Positions 1 to 9,760 are shown, counted from the first letter of the stretch. The stretch: 21,886 bases of DNA from an uncultured Mycoplasmatota bacterium (GCA_949500635.1 CATAWQ010000009.1:1-21886); one strand, 5' to 3'. The notes: generated from the sequence alone by a model not told the origin. Program-made: numbers and translations.

Positions 1-3000
1 TACCACCAAGCGGTTGTTGAGTAATCTTAGAATAAGGACCAACAGCACGTGCATGCACTTTATCATCAACCATATGATCTAGTTTCATCATATACATAAC
101 ACCAACAGTTGTTTTAGCATCAAATGGTTCACCAGTTTTACCGTCATATAATTGGAACTTACCTAATGTTTTATTAACATCAATATTAATTTCTTTATAA
201 GCATCTTTAATATCATTAATATCAGCACCAGCAAAGACCGGAGTAGCAGCTTTATAGTTTAAGTCTTCATAATGCAAACCTATAGTTTTTAATATGGCAA
301 GTAATTCGCAATTCTTAACTTCTGATGGTTTCTTGCCTGTCTTATTAAGATAAGAAGAAATTGCATTCATTAAAGATTTAGCTTTAGATTCATCTAAACC
401 AAATGCACAAATAACTTCTGCAATTGGAGTTTTATCAGCAGCCATTTGAATAGCTTTATTTATTGCAATTTGTCTCAATGCATAACCTAAATGAATTTCA
501 AAAATTTGACCAATGTTCATACGACTTGGAACACCAAGTGGATTTAATAAAATATCAACTGGTGTACCATCTTCTAAGTATGGCATGTCTTCAACTGGAA
601 CAACGATTGAAACAATACCTTTGTTACCATGACGACCTGACATTTTATCACCAATTTGAATCTTACGTTTTTGAATTACATAGATCTTAATCAATTCAAT
701 TACATCATCATCTAGTTCATCATTGTTACTAATTGAGAATCTTTGAATCTTAGCAACAATACCTTCTCCACCATGTGGGACTTTAAGTGATGAATCACGG
801 AAATTACGAGTTTTATTACCAAAAATTGCTTGCAATAATTTTTCTTCAGCTGTGTAGTCTGTTTGTCCTTTTGGAGAAACTTTACCAACTAAAATATCAC
901 CTTCTTTAACTTCTGCTCCAACCATGATGATACCATTTTCATCCAAGTAACGTTTTGATTCATCAGAAACATTTGGAACTTCACGAGTGATTTCTTCATC
1001 ACCATTCTTAGTTCTTAAGCATTTGATTGTAAATTCTTCAATACTGATTGATGTGTACACATCATCTTTTACTAAACGTTCTGAAATAATAACAGCATCT
1101 TCAAAGTTGTAACCATTTCAAGTCATAAAAGCAACTAGCGGGTTACGTCCAAGAGCCAATTCACCATTATACATTGCTGGTCCATCAGCAATGGTTTCAC
1201 CTGCTTTTACTTTTTGTCCAACCTTAACAATTGGTGTTTGGTTAATACATGTATCTTGGTTAGATTTACGGTATTTAACCAATTTAGCGAATTGATTTTT
1301 ACTACCATCTTTAGGTTCAATTTTAATTGAAGTACCATCAGCTGCAATTACAGTACCATCAAATTCAGCGGTTACAGCAACACCTGAGTCATGAGCAATT
1401 TTATATTCAGTACCTGTACCAACAATTGGAGCATATGGATGAATTAACGGAACGGCTTGACGTTGCATGTTTGCACCCATTAACGCACGAGCAGTATCGT
1501 CATGCTCTAGGAATGGAATGCTTCCTGTCGCAATAGAAACCACTTGTCTTGGAGAAATATCAATATAATCAACTTTTTTAGGGTCATATAGTTCGATAGA
1601 TGAACGATAACGAGCAACAACTCTATTAGCCATAATCTTACCATCAGCATTACATTTTGTTGCAGCTTCTGCAATAATGTATTCATCTTCTCTTAAAGCA
1701 GTTAATCATTCAACATCTTTTTGAACAACACCTTTTACCACTTTGTGATATGGAGAAATTAAAAAACCATTCTCATCAACTTTAGTGAATGCAGACAGCG
1801 ACATAATCAAACCAATGTTCATACCTTCTGGTGTTTCTATTGGACAAATTCTTCCATAGTGAGAATAGTGAACATCACGAATGTTCAAGTTTGGGTCTTC
1901 CCTAGAAATACCACCATCACCCATAGCAGATATTCTACGCTTGTTAGTTAATTCTGATAATGGGTTTTGTTGATCTAAGAATTGAGTTAATTGATAAGAA
2001 TTGAAAAAATTCTTAACAACAAGTTGAAAAGCCTTTGTGTTAACAACAGATTTAAGAGTTGTACGTTTAGCAATTTTAGCTTGTTGCTCATCATTTGCAG
2101 TAGCAATTGAAATAGATGCTAATTTATCTTTAATGTGTTTTTCAACACGAGCCATTCCAATCATTAATTTAGAACGTAATTGTTCATGAATTAAACGTAA
2201 ATGTTTATTACCTAAATGGTCAATATCATCATATGAACCAATATCACGTGGTAGGTTAATTGTATAAGAAATTACAGATACAAAGTCAACTACAGTTAAG
2301 GCTTTAGATTTAACGTCACCATGATATCCAATAATTGGTGTGTATACATCATTTTGGTCATTATCAGTGTAAACTATAAATGTTTCAATTAATTTAGATT
2401 GTCTACGTTGACATGAAACTTCATTATTTAATGAAATTTCGTCAACAACATTTAAATCATTAGCACCTAAGTGTTGTTTAATAATATCTAATTCTTCTTT
2501 ATTAATTAGTGTACCAGCAGGCAACACTAATTTACCTTTTAAATCATGAATGTCTTCTGCTAATACTCTGTGATATAAACGTTCAGAAACTCTTAATTTT
2601 CTAGAAAGTTTGTATCTACCAGCACTTGTTAAATCATACTGACGATTTAACATAAAGTGATTAGTTAAAACATCTTGATAAGAAACTTGGTTTGTAGCAG
2701 TTGATGCGTTTGCTTCAACAGCGCGAGTAGATATAGCTAATTGTTGAATCAAATTTTTAGCAGCTTTTTCAGTAATGATGGTATCAAGTAATTTTCTTAA
2801 ATTTTTCTCATGAAGGTTTAAACTATTTAATAATTTTTCAACATCAGATTTACTTGAAGAAACACCATTAGTGTATTGATCAAATTTCTCTTCATATTTA
2901 GTACGAAGGTCAGCAACAATTGCCATTTCTTCTTCGTATTTTTCAACAGCGTTCTTTAACTTATTATCAATTGGTGAACCAAAAGCTTTAATTTTTGAAG

Positions 3001-3847
3001 TTTTGTTTGTGTTGATTAATTTTCTAAAAGTAATAATTTCAAAATCATCAAGAATAGATTCATGATTGTATGGTTCAGAAAATAGAGTGTTTAAAATGTA
3101 ATCATCATCTCTAAAAATTCTACGAATTTCATCTTGAGTCATACCAAACGCTTTTAATAATTGAGTAGCAGGAAAACTTGGTGCACTATCACCTAATGAA
3201 TTTCTCATTGTAACAATAACTGTATTGTTGTGTTCATCAATTTGGAAATTCATTAACGTACCACGTGATGGTAAAATTTCACAAATATAACCTGTGTTAA
3301 CTTTTTTCTTAGTGTTTAATTTAATTTGTGATTTTGAAAGAATGTATGCACCAGGTGATCTTACAATTTGTGAAATTACAAACTTTTCAATTCCATTAAC
3401 AATAAAAGTTCCTTTTGAAGTCATCATTGGAATATTTGCAAACATGACACCAGGACATTTAGTTTTCTTGTTTTCTTTAACACGACTTACATTACCTGTC
3501 TCGTTATTCACTAAAGATAAATCTACATATAAGGCTTGTTCGTAAGACTTACCTTCATTTCTTGCTTCTTCCTCAGTTCTTAATGATTTAGCAAAACTAA
3601 TGTCATTGTAAACCACAGAGTATTTATTATTTTTCGGATGTGAAATAATAAGTCTATCAGGATTTTCAGGATCTTGTTGAAAGTAAGACTTAATTACATC
3701 TTTAACTTCATGTTTTAAAAAGTGATTGTAACTTTTTCTTTGAAATTCCAACAAATCTGGTTCTTGAAAATCTACACTAATCTTTGAATAATCTCTACGA
3801 GATGCAAGATTAGAATATTTTTTTTGTGTGAATTTTTCGCTGCTCAT
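1..3847 (-). CDS. rpoB: DNA-directed RNA polymerase subunit beta (3' end outside window)
   Basis: This is the beta subunit of RNA polymerase, which forms half of the catalytic cleft. About 1282 codons are present. The last visible residues include GPYSKITQQPLGG, the conserved segment shortly before the C-terminus, so only the tail is missing. Landmarks are the N-terminal lobe, the rifampicin-pocket segment QLTQFLDQQNPLSELTNKRR (ends near residue 637), GRICPIETPEGMNIGLI, and GDKMSGRHGNKGIVS. TGA codons fall at Trp positions and the frame is continuous. The ATG at 3847 was chosen because a good Shine-Dalgarno, GAAAGG, precedes it and MSSEKFTQKKYSN leads into conserved sequence; an in-frame ATG at 3946 would run back through the promoter. 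Two oddities are Asn at residue 635 (E. coli His526 position) and a charged insertion of about 108 residues (about 280-387). rpoC probably follows beyond the window, by family precedent. Confidence 0.98.
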
Positions 3848-3898
3848 TTCTACCTTTCTCTTTATATATCTATTAAAATATAGAAAATATGATTTTAG

Positions 3899-3904
3899 AT
3901 TATA
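3899..3904 (-). promoter_or_regulatory. Likely -10 box of the rpoB promoter
   Basis: On the minus strand the hexamer is a perfect TATAAT, preceded by TGAG. It lies 51 bases before the rpoB ATG and would give a leader of about 45 bases carrying the Shine-Dalgarno GAAAGG. I see no clear -35 element, which is common in mycoplasmas. It is one half of the divergent 122-base region between rpoB and the YitT-family gene. Confidence 0.5.
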
Positions 3905-3953
3905 CTCATTTTTAAAAAATATTATTATTTTTTTATATTTATTCAATTTTTGT

Positions 3954-3959
3954 TATGAT
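3954..3959 (+). promoter_or_regulatory. Likely -10 box (TATGAT) of the YitT-family gene
   Basis: TATGAT lies 10 bases before the ATG at 3970, with no Shine-Dalgarno between them. Transcription would start within a few bases of the start codon, so the mRNA would be leaderless or nearly so. Confidence 0.45.
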
Positions 3960-3969
3960 AAAAATATGT

Positions 3970-5301
3970 ATGTGAAAATTTAAAAAATGTAAATGTGAAG
4001 AAAATATTTTGAAGAAAAATTTTACTTTCACAGGTAGATCAACATCTAAAGTAAAATTCAACACAAATTTAGTAAAATTTACTAATTTTTATGCTGTAAA
4101 ACATGATTGATTTAAATACTTAATCGCTATTTTAGCAGGTTTTATTATGAGTATTGCAACTATTTTTTTAGTTGAAGTTACAGGTTTATACATTGGAGGA
4201 ACAACATCATTTTTTCAAGGATTAGCCAGAATGTTTTTCTCACTAATAAAAGTGTTTGGAAATGTATCAGAAGATTTATTACCTATTATTTATAATTTAA
4301 TGTTTTGAGGTTTCTATTTAGTAGTTAATATACCATTGTTAATCTTTGCTTACAAAAAACTTTCTAAAAGATTTGCATTGATATCTGCTGCTTATTTAAT
4401 AACAATGCAAATTTGTGGTTTCTTATGATCATTAATTCCAGATATTCATTTTGTTATGTTGTTTGGTGATACAACAACCATTGATCAAAACTTAAAAGAT
4501 TTTAATATTCAAGTTATTACATTTTCACCAAATGTTTTACCGGTATTTAAAGGTGGTGATCACTCAACATTAATATGAGAATCAATTACAAGTGTTAATG
4601 TATCTAATGACATCATTAGAACTGCAATTACCAATCAAAATATTGTTGAATTCTTTTTACTATTAATTTATGCAGTAATTTTTTCTTTATTCTCATCATT
4701 ATCAGCAGCAATCATGTTTATGATTGGTGGTTCAACAGCTGGTGGAGATATTGTAACTATTTATTTTTCACAAAAAAAACGAAAAGAACTTGGTACAATT
4801 ATGATTGTTTACAACACTGTACTAATGTTCTTAGGAGTTACATGTGGTAGTTATTTCTCAGGTGTTGCTTACGGAGCTAGTAATGAATTTGCAACCATTG
4901 TGAAACAAGGGATAAAAGGGAACCCTTATCTTGGCTGACAATACTTAATTTCTGCAAATTTAGTTGCTTCATTTGTATGGGTACTATGTCATGGTGCGTT
5001 AATTGATAGATTTTTTCCATGACAAAAAATGATTCGTGTTGAAATCTTTTGTAGCAAAGCTTCTGTTGCTAAAATTAGAAATGGTTTAAAGAAATGCAAT
5101 TACACTCATCCATTAACAATTTCAGAATGCAAGGGTGGATATTCAGGTAAAGAAGTTGATAGTATCATAAGCGTCATGCAATTTGTTGAATTACCAGAAT
5201 TTATCCAAATAGTCCGACATTTTGACACAAAATGTATGATTTCTACAAGCAGAGTTTCAGATATTGATGGTTACATTACAATGCAAAATCAAGTGTATTA
5301 A
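3970..5301 (+). CDS. YitT-family (DUF2179) integral membrane protein
   Basis: A 443-residue membrane protein of the YitT/DUF2179 family, whose function is unknown in bacteria generally. After a basic N-terminus it has several hydrophobic segments (the first near residues 49-70). The family motif GGSTAGGDI lies at residues 253-261, and a soluble C-terminal domain of about 95 residues (about 349-443) has the DUF2179 pattern. TGA encodes Trp at several sites, including codon 2. The start is uncertain: ATG 3970 is in frame and follows TATGAT by 10 bases, while TTG 4009 is an internal alternative. The start has no Shine-Dalgarno. The LicA-like gene follows after only 3 bases, so the two are probably co-transcribed. 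The mycoplasma form is longer than the roughly 280-residue Bacillus YitT, mostly in the N-terminal half. Confidence 0.85.
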
Positions 5302-5304
5302 TAT

Positions 5305-6135
5305 ATGAAAGAATTAAAACAAAAAGCAATAAATTTGTTCTTAAAAAATACTGATTATTCTATTACTAACATTATCAAAACTCGATGTATTCATAATGGA
5401 TATACAAATTATTCATATTACTTCCAAACAAGTGATTTTAATGAATATCAAATAAGAATTTCTAAGCAAATTAAAAATGTAGATCGTGAAGTTGAATCGA
5501 TATTCTTAAAAACAATTGATAACAAAGATTACAAATATTTTGATGAAAAAACTGGCAATGCAATTAAAATTTGAATTAAAGGAAAAACTGTTCCTTTTAA
5601 GCATGCTTCTAAACTAACTTTTATTAATAAACTAGTTAAAAGAATTGAAAAATTACATGCAATTTCTCCTAATAAACAAATTCCTATCCATGATTATTTT
5701 AAATATAATAAAAAATCAGATTTACATGAAAAATATATGGATTTGTATAAGAAATTAGTAAATATTCATTGCCATAGCCCATATGTTATGAGTCATAATG
5801 ATATTAATCCATTAAACATTATTCTAGGACCTAAGAAATCAATTAATCTAATTGATTATGAATGAGCAAGATTGAATACTCCATGATGAGATCTTATTAA
5901 TTACATTAGGGAATTAAATCTTTCTCATTATAAAATTAGAATGATTGCATATGATAATGAGCTAAATCCTGAAGATGTAAAAGAACAAATTTACATTTGT
6001 GCATGTTATGCATATATGTGAACATTTTATATGCCAGAAGATCAAGCAATTCTAAAATATCGACAACAATTAAAATTACAAGTTGAAGATTATTATGACT
6101 GAATCACTACTAACCCAAAACATAGAAAATATTAA
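5305..6135 (+). CDS. LicA / choline-kinase-like phosphotransferase (APH fold)
   Basis: A 276-residue protein of the aminoglycoside phosphotransferase / choline kinase superfamily. The catalytic loop HNDINPLN (residues 164-171, pattern HxDxxxxN) supplies the base Asp166, and IDYEWA (Asp184) is the metal-binding motif equivalent to DFG. PWWDLINY follows, as in LicA and choline or ethanolamine kinases. The N-terminal half is the ATP-binding lobe and is poorly conserved. In mycoplasmas such proteins are usually annotated as choline kinase or LicA and linked to phosphocholine transfer to glycolipids; the substrate here is inference. The gene starts 3 bases after the YitT-family gene with no Shine-Dalgarno, so translational coupling is likely. 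Thiamine kinase or another small-molecule kinase is possible. Confidence 0.8.
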
Positions 6136-6152
6136 ATAATTATGATATCTTT

Positions 6153-6158
6153 TATAAT
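6153..6158 (+). promoter_or_regulatory. Likely -10 box of acpP
   Basis: A perfect TATAAT ends 9 bases before the acpP ATG, and no Shine-Dalgarno lies between. This predicts a transcript starting at, or two or three bases before, the start codon. Confidence 0.55.
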
Positions 6159-6167
6159 TAAAATATT

Positions 6168-6410
6168 ATGGCTAAAGATATTTTAGGAATCATCAATAGA
6201 GAAGCTAAGAAGCAAAAAATTAATATTGATATTACACCAGATATGTATGATGTCCCATTAAAAGATTTGGGAATAGATTCATTTACATCTCTTAATATCA
6301 TTGTTACAATAGAACAAGAATTAGGGGTTAGAGTCCCAGATGAAGAATTAGATAAAATTAAAACTATTAGAAATTTAATTGAAGAATTTGAAAAATTATT
6401 AAATAAATAA
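6168..6410 (+). CDS. acpP: Acyl carrier protein
   Basis: An 80-residue acidic helical protein with the acyl carrier protein signature LGIDSFTSL. Ser38 is the expected site of 4'-phosphopantetheine attachment. The usual DSLD/E is DSFT here, a change in the residues after the Ser that contact partner enzymes. The C-terminal helices (IKTIRNLIEEFEKLL) fit the family, and the length is typical (75-85 residues). Mycoplasmas lack most fatty-acid synthesis, so this ACP may serve acyl transfer to phospholipids or lipoproteins; that is inference. The tRNA-Trp gene starts 17 bases after the stop and the next terminator lies beyond it, so the two are probably on one transcript. The start is supported by TATAAT 9 bases upstream. 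Confidence 0.93.
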   Translation: MAKDILGIINREAKKQKINIDITPDMYDVPLKDLGIDSFTSLNIIVTIEQELGVRVPDEELDKIKTIRNLIEEFEKLLNK

Positions 6411-6427
6411 TCTTCTTTATTTATTTT

Positions 6428-6502
6428 AGGGGTGTAGTTCAAAGGTAGAACTACGGTCTTCAAAACCGTCTGTTGTGGGTTCGAGTCCTGCCACCCCTGC
6501 CA
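6428..6502 (+). tRNA. tRNA-Trp, anticodon UCA (reads UGA)
   Basis: A complete cloverleaf. The acceptor stem AGGGGTG pairs with CACCCCT. The D stem is GTTC/GAAC, and the anticodon stem ACGGT/ACCGT encloses loop CTTCAAA with anticodon TCA at 6460-6462. The T arm has loop TTCGAGT, and CCA is encoded. Anticodon UCA reads UGA, and UGG by wobble, as Trp, matching the TGA codons seen at Trp positions across the window. A Sec or suppressor role is unlikely because the stems have the ordinary 7-base acceptor and 5-base T arm. It has no promoter of its own that I can see and is probably processed from the acpP transcript. Confidence 0.96.
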
Positions 6503-6512
6503 TTAAATTGAT

Positions 6513-6539
6513 ACTCAACCTTTATGGCTGAGTTTTTTT
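6513..6539 (+). terminator. Rho-independent terminator after acpP / tRNA-Trp
   Basis: ACTCAACC and GGCTGAGT form a stem with one A-C mismatch around loop TTTAT, followed by seven T. It closes the acpP-tRNA transcript just before the nif3-like gene's own promoter. Confidence 0.85.
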
Positions 6540-6561
6540 AATCAATAAATAATATAGTTTC

Positions 6562-6567
6562 TATAAT
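6562..6567 (+). promoter_or_regulatory. Likely -10 box of the Nif3-like gene
   Basis: TATAAT lies 9 bases before the ATG at 6577, with no Shine-Dalgarno and directly after a terminator. This is the clearest case in the window for an independent, leaderless transcription start. Confidence 0.6.
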
Positions 6568-6576
6568 TAATGTAAT

Positions 6577-7353
6577 ATGACAAAAACATGCAATGTTTAT
6601 AGCTATTTAGTTAAAAACTATCCTTTAAGACTACAAGAAAAGTGAGATCAATCAGGAAAAATTGTCTACTTTAATAAACCCATTAAAAGAGCTCTTTTAT
6701 GTTTAGATCTTAACGAGGAAGTTGTTATGAACGCTATTACTGGGCAATATGATTTAATAATTTCTCATCACCCAATTTTTACTAAATCTAATAAAAATCA
6801 TCTAGTAGATAAAAAAGACAAGAAATTAATAGCTTTACTAAGAACAACAAAAACACCATATATTGCTTTACACACTTGTTTTGATAATAGTCCTAACGGA
6901 ATGAATGTTTCTTTTTTGAAAAAAAACAAAATTTTTAAAAATATAAAATTTGTCAAATCTACAGGTGGTGCATATACGTCTGCAGATTTAAATAATCCAA
7001 TTACATTGAATGAACTTCAAAAATTATTTTCTAAAACATTAAAAACATCAATAACTATTAGTTTTGGTGACAAAACTACTTTAATTAAAAGGGTTGTTGT
7101 GTGTTTAGGTAGTGGATTTAGCGTATTAAAACAACCAATATCTGGAAACAATAATAACACGTTATTTATTACTGGTGATGTTAAATGACATGATTGGCAA
7201 TATGCAAAAGCATATAATGCTAATATATTAGATCTTGGACACGATGCAGAAAATATTTTTGTTGATGTAATAGCAGATTTATTAAGCAATAGATTTAAAG
7301 ATATTTATTTGGTTAAACATCCATCTAAACTAGATTTAACAATAATAAAATAA
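6577..7353 (+). CDS. Nif3 / DUF34 family metal-binding protein
   Basis: A 258-residue Nif3-like protein (often annotated GTP cyclohydrolase I type 2 / YqfO). The family has a dinuclear metal site and no settled role. The visible signatures are ISHHPIF (His64-His65), ALHTCFDNSPNGMN (second His/Asp cluster), and the C-terminal DLGHDAEN, which supplies the last His and Glu ligands. The N-terminal DQSG matches the usual DNxG of the family. In Firmicutes-type genomes nif3 often follows trmK and precedes other core genes; here trmK is not adjacent. The gene ends TAATG, so its last base is the first base of the EzrA-like ORF and translational coupling is likely. The length is normal for the short form of the family. 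Confidence 0.87.
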
Positions 7354-9071
7354 TGAATTCACCCATTTTGCAATCGCCTTTATTTATAACATTATTAGTA
7401 TTTGAAATACTATTTGTTATTGCTTTTGCAATCTTCTTTATTTTCTTTTTTATTAAGAGAAAAACAATAAATAATGAATATTCAATAAAAAATACTTACA
7501 ACGATATTCATCATGTTTCAAGTATTAATAATTTTAGCTACTTGACTGTATTATCAAAAAATAATCCAATATTAAAAGACTTAATGATTGATGTAAATCA
7601 ATCCAAAGAATTCTTCGAGGAACAACTAAATATTGTTAAAGACAAAATAATCACTTTAACTAACATGAATGAAGAATTTTCATTCCTATCGGCTAATGCA
7701 TTAAAAGCAGAAATTAACCAGGACTTAAACTTTTGCTTAATCATGTCAGAAAAATTGAAGAAAACAATTTCTAATACAACTATATATAGTAAAAACGTTG
7801 CAAACTTATTAACTTCATATAGACTAATTACAGATCAATTATTTGACTTCTATGAACATAATTTGTCAATAACTTACAAACACCAGATCTTTAAAAATTT
7901 TAGAGAATCTATTGAAATATCATTAGCAAACGTTTCTGAATATGTTCTAAAAATTGACAATGACAAATTGATGAGATCATTAACTTCTTTAAATAGATAT
8001 ATTACTATTTTTTATAAGACGGTAAAACATTTATATATTTTTGATAAAGTTGATTCTTATTTAACTAATTACATTGCAAAAATAAAAAAACAACTCTCTG
8101 AAAAATCTGCATTATTATCAAACGATGATACTATCTCAATTAATAAAAGAATAGCAAATGCCAACGTTAATTTAAGTGATCTTAAAGCACAATTAAAAAA
8201 TATTAACATTAACGAAGCTAACAACTATGCAATAGTTGCTATTAAACACATTGAATTTGCAAGCAAGATTATTTCGCAAACAGATCGTTTGAACATTTTA
8301 ATTCAAAAGAACATTAAATTCTTGAACGAACAAATTCAAGATATTAGCAAAAAGACTAAAATTATTCAGAATGCATTTTCTATTTTGGTAGATAGATTTA
8401 ATGAATCTGACCAATCAGTTATTTCTAATATTAATGATTTGTCTTTTAGATTAAAAGCTATTGCTGTTTCCTATGAACGAATAATGAAACAATATGATTC
8501 TTCATATAATAGCATTCAGAAAGATAAGTTTATTATCAGCATCAAAGAATCTTTGGAACAGATTAGAAGTTTTAAATCTGAAATAGAAATATTAAGTAAT
8601 GAAATTTACAAAAAATACCATTCATCTATAAGTTTATTAGATGAACTTGCAACCGTTAAATTAATTCTTGTTCAATTATTAGGAACAAAAATTAAATTAA
8701 ATTCTAATGACTCAGAAACGATTAAAGCTATTAGAATTGCAATTAATAAAGTTGATGATCTTGAAAAACTGATTAATGATAATTATTTTATGAATTACAG
8801 TAAAGTATTTGATGAAATTCAAGAAATCAAAAGACATGTTGTAGACATTATTAAAACATGTACATTTGATAATGAATTAAAGTTATATTCCCAAAGATTG
8901 TTTATTTTCATAAATAAATATCGTAATGAAAATGAAGATATCAATAATGCATTAAATGTTGCTGAACAATATTACTCAAGCAATAGATTTGAAGAGGCCG
9001 TTAACATCTTAATTGAAAGTTTAGAAATTATTAAAAAAGCAAGTGAAATTAACAAAATTGCTTTTAACTAG
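7353..9071 (+). CDS. EzrA-like membrane-anchored coiled-coil protein
   Basis: A 572-residue protein with a single N-terminal hydrophobic segment (about residues 9-35), a basic stop-transfer IKRK, and then about 530 residues of charged helical, coiled-coil sequence without Trp. EzrA, the septation-ring regulator of Firmicutes, has the same topology and nearly the same length (about 560-570). The C-terminus FINKYRNENEDINNALNVAE (residues 519-538), followed by a segment about 10 residues on ending NRFEEAVNILIESLEII, resembles the conserved EzrA end (QYGNRYR, then an acidic tetratricopeptide-like helix pair with EALE). This is a recalled family pattern, not an alignment. If correct, it would act at the inner membrane with FtsZ. 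A structural coiled-coil protein of unrelated origin is the main alternative. It starts in the Nif3 stop codon (TAATG) and its stop overlaps the convergent gene. Confidence 0.6.
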   Translation: MNSPILQSPLFITLLVFEILFVIAFAIFFIFFFIKRKTINNEYSIKNTYNDIHHVSSINNFSYLTVLSKNNPILKDLMIDVNQSKEFFEEQLNIVKDKIITLTNMNEEFSFLSANALKAEINQDLNFCLIMSEKLKKTISNTTIYSKNVANLLTSYRLITDQLFDFYEHNLSITYKHQIFKNFRESIEISLANVSEYVLKIDNDKLMRSLTSLNRYITIFYKTVKHLYIFDKVDSYLTNYIAKIKKQLSEKSALLSNDDTISINKRIANANVNLSDLKAQLKNININEANNYAIVAIKHIEFASKIISQTDRLNILIQKNIKFLNEQIQDISKKTKIIQNAFSILVDRFNESDQSVISNINDLSFRLKAIAVSYERIMKQYDSSYNSIQKDKFIISIKESLEQIRSFKSEIEILSNEIYKKYHSSISLLDELATVKLILVQLLGTKIKLNSNDSETIKAIRIAINKVDDLEKLINDNYFMNYSKVFDEIQEIKRHVVDIIKTCTFDNELKLYSQRLFIFINKYRNENEDINNALNVAEQYYSSNRFEEAVNILIESLEIIKKASEINKIAFN

Positions 9072-9742
9072 TTTTTCTTACTTCTTTGTTTTTTGACTTT
9101 AGCTTCCTGTTTTTTAATACGAGCCATTCTTTTTTGGTTTGCTTTTTCTTGTTTCTTAGCCGCTACTTCATTTGCTTTTCTAGTCTTAAGATCTTCCGCA
9201 AATCTGATGGGAGCAATTCATTCCATTTCAGTGTCGTAATCTAATTTTTCGTTAATCAAAATTTTACGATTTCATTCCTTTTTTGAAATCTTCTTATTAA
9301 TAACTTCTACTTCAATAGCCCTGGGTGCATCTAATTTACCTGTCTTAATACTTTTCGTAACAAAACACACAACATACAACTCTCTTGCCTTAGGCTTCTG
9401 GAATTTTGGTTTATCTCCAGTTTTTTTAACTTCTCTATTAGCTTGTTTAATTTGTTCTTCTCTAATTTTATTTACGTACTTAAGATTCTTTTTAACAGAA
9501 GAAGGTAAGTTAGGATTGATATAGTCTACAGGGTTTCTTTTTGCAACATATGAATCAACTATTTCTTTACCAAAATCATTTTCATCCTTAAGAAATTGCT
9601 TAATTGTTTTTCACACTTCATCCTTATCACGACGCGAAGAAATAATACCAGCATTATTCTTTTCCTTTTTCTTTTTTAATCATCAAGGAATACCGACTGC
9701 TAATGCAATTAATAAAATTATTAATACAAAAGAGTTTGACAT
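9068..9742 (-). CDS. Basic membrane-anchored mycoplasma protein, unknown function
   Basis: A 224-residue protein whose TGA codons (three as a pair and a single near the N-terminus, more in the middle) split it under the standard code. Residues 4-19 are hydrophobic, followed by IPWWLKKKKEK, so it is probably an N-terminally anchored, cytoplasm-facing protein. The middle has SRRDKDEVWKTIKQFL and RNPVDYINPNLPSSVKK; residues from about 175 are a Lys/Arg/Ala/Gln-rich helix ending KKQRSKKN. It resembles mycoplasma-specific proteins of unknown function (possibly DUF5385; I am not certain of that name). The strongly basic tail could bind nucleic acid or ribosomes, which is inference. TATAAT lies 12 bases before the ATG. 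Its TAG shares the CTAG palindrome at 9068-9071 with the stop of the convergent EzrA-like gene. Confidence 0.8.
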
Positions 9743-9754
9743 ATATTATTATTT

Positions 9755-9760
9755 ATTATA
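9755..9760 (-). promoter_or_regulatory. Likely -10 box of the basic membrane protein gene
   Basis: TATAAT on the minus strand, 12 bases before the ATG at 9742, inside an AT-only 43-base divergent spacer shared with rpsT. No Shine-Dalgarno is seen. Confidence 0.45.

Noticed and set aside
3294..3545. Plus-strand open frames antisense to rpoB (also 463-690 and 1327-1536)
   Set aside because: They lie wholly inside a strongly conserved minus-strand gene, have no ribosome site or promoter, and their residues look like reverse-complement shadows.
1118..3946. rpoB, polC, ftsH and other genes appear broken into pieces by stop codons
   Set aside because: All breaks are TGA at positions where families have Trp, the frame is continuous across them, and a tRNA with anticodon UCA is present. 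This is genetic code 4, not pseudogenes or frameshifts.
3848..3946. An upstream rpoB start at 3946 that would add 33 residues
   Set aside because: The extension is AT-driven Lys/Ile/Phe/Tyr sequence overlapping the TATAAT box, while ATG 3847 has a good Shine-Dalgarno.
6428..6502. Anticodon TCA suggesting a selenocysteine tRNA
   Set aside because: The acceptor and T stems have ordinary 7 and 5 pairs and no long variable arm. Widespread TGA-Trp codons explain the anticodon.
9736..9741. A perfect TTGACA as the -35 box of rpsT
   Set aside because: It is the start-codon region of the divergent gene (ATGTCAAAC on the minus strand). It could still contribute to transcription, but the match alone is not evidence.
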